Under the pieces are notes generated by a model that was given only the letters and a program-made list of their open reading frames with translations, was not told the origin of the DNA and ran no database searches. This document shows, piece after piece, positions 6,280 to 6,780 of a stretch of 6,780 nt of DNA. Location of the stretch: contig JANWUU010000400.1 of NCBI GenBank assembly GCA_025057735.1, positions 1 through 6,780 of the forward strand. Direction: 5' to 3'. The translations under genes were made by a program, and so were the position numbers. Every line of letters starts with the position of its first letter. Within the stretch, counting starts at the first letter, position 1. Source of the stretch: Burkholderiaceae bacterium (GTDB lineage Bacteria > Pseudomonadota > Gammaproteobacteria > Burkholderiales > Burkholderiaceae).

Positions 6280-6780
6280 GTGCGCGCCGACGAAACCCTG
6301 CTCGACGAGATCGACCGCATCCACGATGCGCAACCCGAGCGCGCAGCACAGCTTTTGCGCGAACTGGACGCTGGCGCGCTGCCGGCGGCGCGCCTGGGCG
6401 AGCTGGCGTTCCTGTACAACCACGTGCTGGGGGCGAAGTTCGGTCGCTGGGACGAGGCGGCGACCTGCATCGCGCGGCTGGCCATGCGCGACGACGCCCC
6501 GCCCGGCGTGTGGCGACAACTGTTCGCGGCCCACACGCTGCGCGGCGACGCGCTGGGCGCGGCCACCGCGCGTACCGGCCTGGCGCGCGCCACCGGCGCG
6601 AGCGACGCGGAGGCCAACTGGGCGGGCGAGCTGACGGTAATCGCCTACGCCGCCGACCCGCTGGCGCGCGCCGACGACATCGCCGCACTAGCGCGCGCCT
6701 GCGCGCAGATCGACGGCTCGCCGCTCGATGCCGCGCTGGCGGCCTGTTTCAACAACGCCACCGCGCGCCTGCTGGAGGCG
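6280..6780 (+). CDS. Unidentified alpha-helical, TPR-like protein, N-terminal part
   Basis: An open frame without stop runs from GTG 6280 to the right edge (167 codons visible), so the gene is cut by the window. It lies in the same frame as yggS, whose TAA (6268-6270) is the only stop between them. GTG 6280 is the first usual start after that stop; the next in-frame ATG (6484) would discard a well-formed N-terminal region. The predicted protein is rich in Ala, Leu, Arg, Asp and Glu, with amphipathic helices and no signal peptide or membrane segment. RWDEAATCIARLAM (56-69) and the stretch WRQLFAAHTLRGDALGAATA (78-97) resemble tetratricopeptide helices with their Trp/Glu/Ala and Gly-Asp turns. 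Codon positions show the strong G/C preference of the neighbouring genes, supporting real coding. I do not recognise the family and assign no function; probable cotranscription with yggS is an inference from the 9-base gap. Confidence 0.72.
   Translation, partial: MRADETLLDEIDRIHDAQPERAAQLLRELDAGALPAARLGELAFLYNHVLGAKFGRWDEAATCIARLAMRDDAPPGVWRQLFAAHTLRGDALGAATARTGLARATGASDAEANWAGELTVIAYAADPLARADDIAALARACAQIDGSPLDAALAACFNNATARLLEA

Overview
This 6.8 kb window is ordinary, tightly packed, GC-rich chromosome from a proteobacterium, most likely a betaproteobacterium of the Burkholderiales type. The grounds are the high GC content, the cluster proA / HemJ-CopD-like gene / RlmL-like methyltransferase, and the pair pilT-pilU divergent from a yggS gene. 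I cannot name a genus. There is no sign of a mobile element, CRISPR array, rRNA or tRNA.

Layout: (1) Positions 1-1931 hold a rightward cluster: the 3' end of proA (proline biosynthesis), a four-helix membrane protein of the HemJ/CopD-like family (probable haem-pathway protoporphyrinogen oxidase), and a THUMP-type class I RNA methyltransferase of the RlmL/YpsC kind. (2) Positions 1924-5424 hold a leftward cluster. In transcription order it is pilT, pilU, a short-chain dehydrogenase/reductase and a three-cysteine glutathione-peroxidase-family thiol peroxidase. The last three are separated by only 3 and 5 bases, so they are probably one transcript. The two clusters converge and their last codons overlap by 8 bases. 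(3) A 102-base divergent gap (5425-5526) separates pilT from the rightward yggS (PLP homeostasis). Nine bases after yggS, and in the same frame, a GTG-started helical, TPR-like reading frame begins and runs off the right edge.

Functionally the window combines core metabolism, rRNA modification and the type IVa pilus retraction motors. A perfect 8-bp inverted repeat with a 6-base loop lies between pilT and pilU, just upstream of the pilU ribosome binding site; it is the most noteworthy non-coding structure. Also worth a look are the joining of an SDR and a peroxidase to the pilus motor genes and the single-stop boundary between yggS and the next gene. I found no convincing evidence of an undescribed system.
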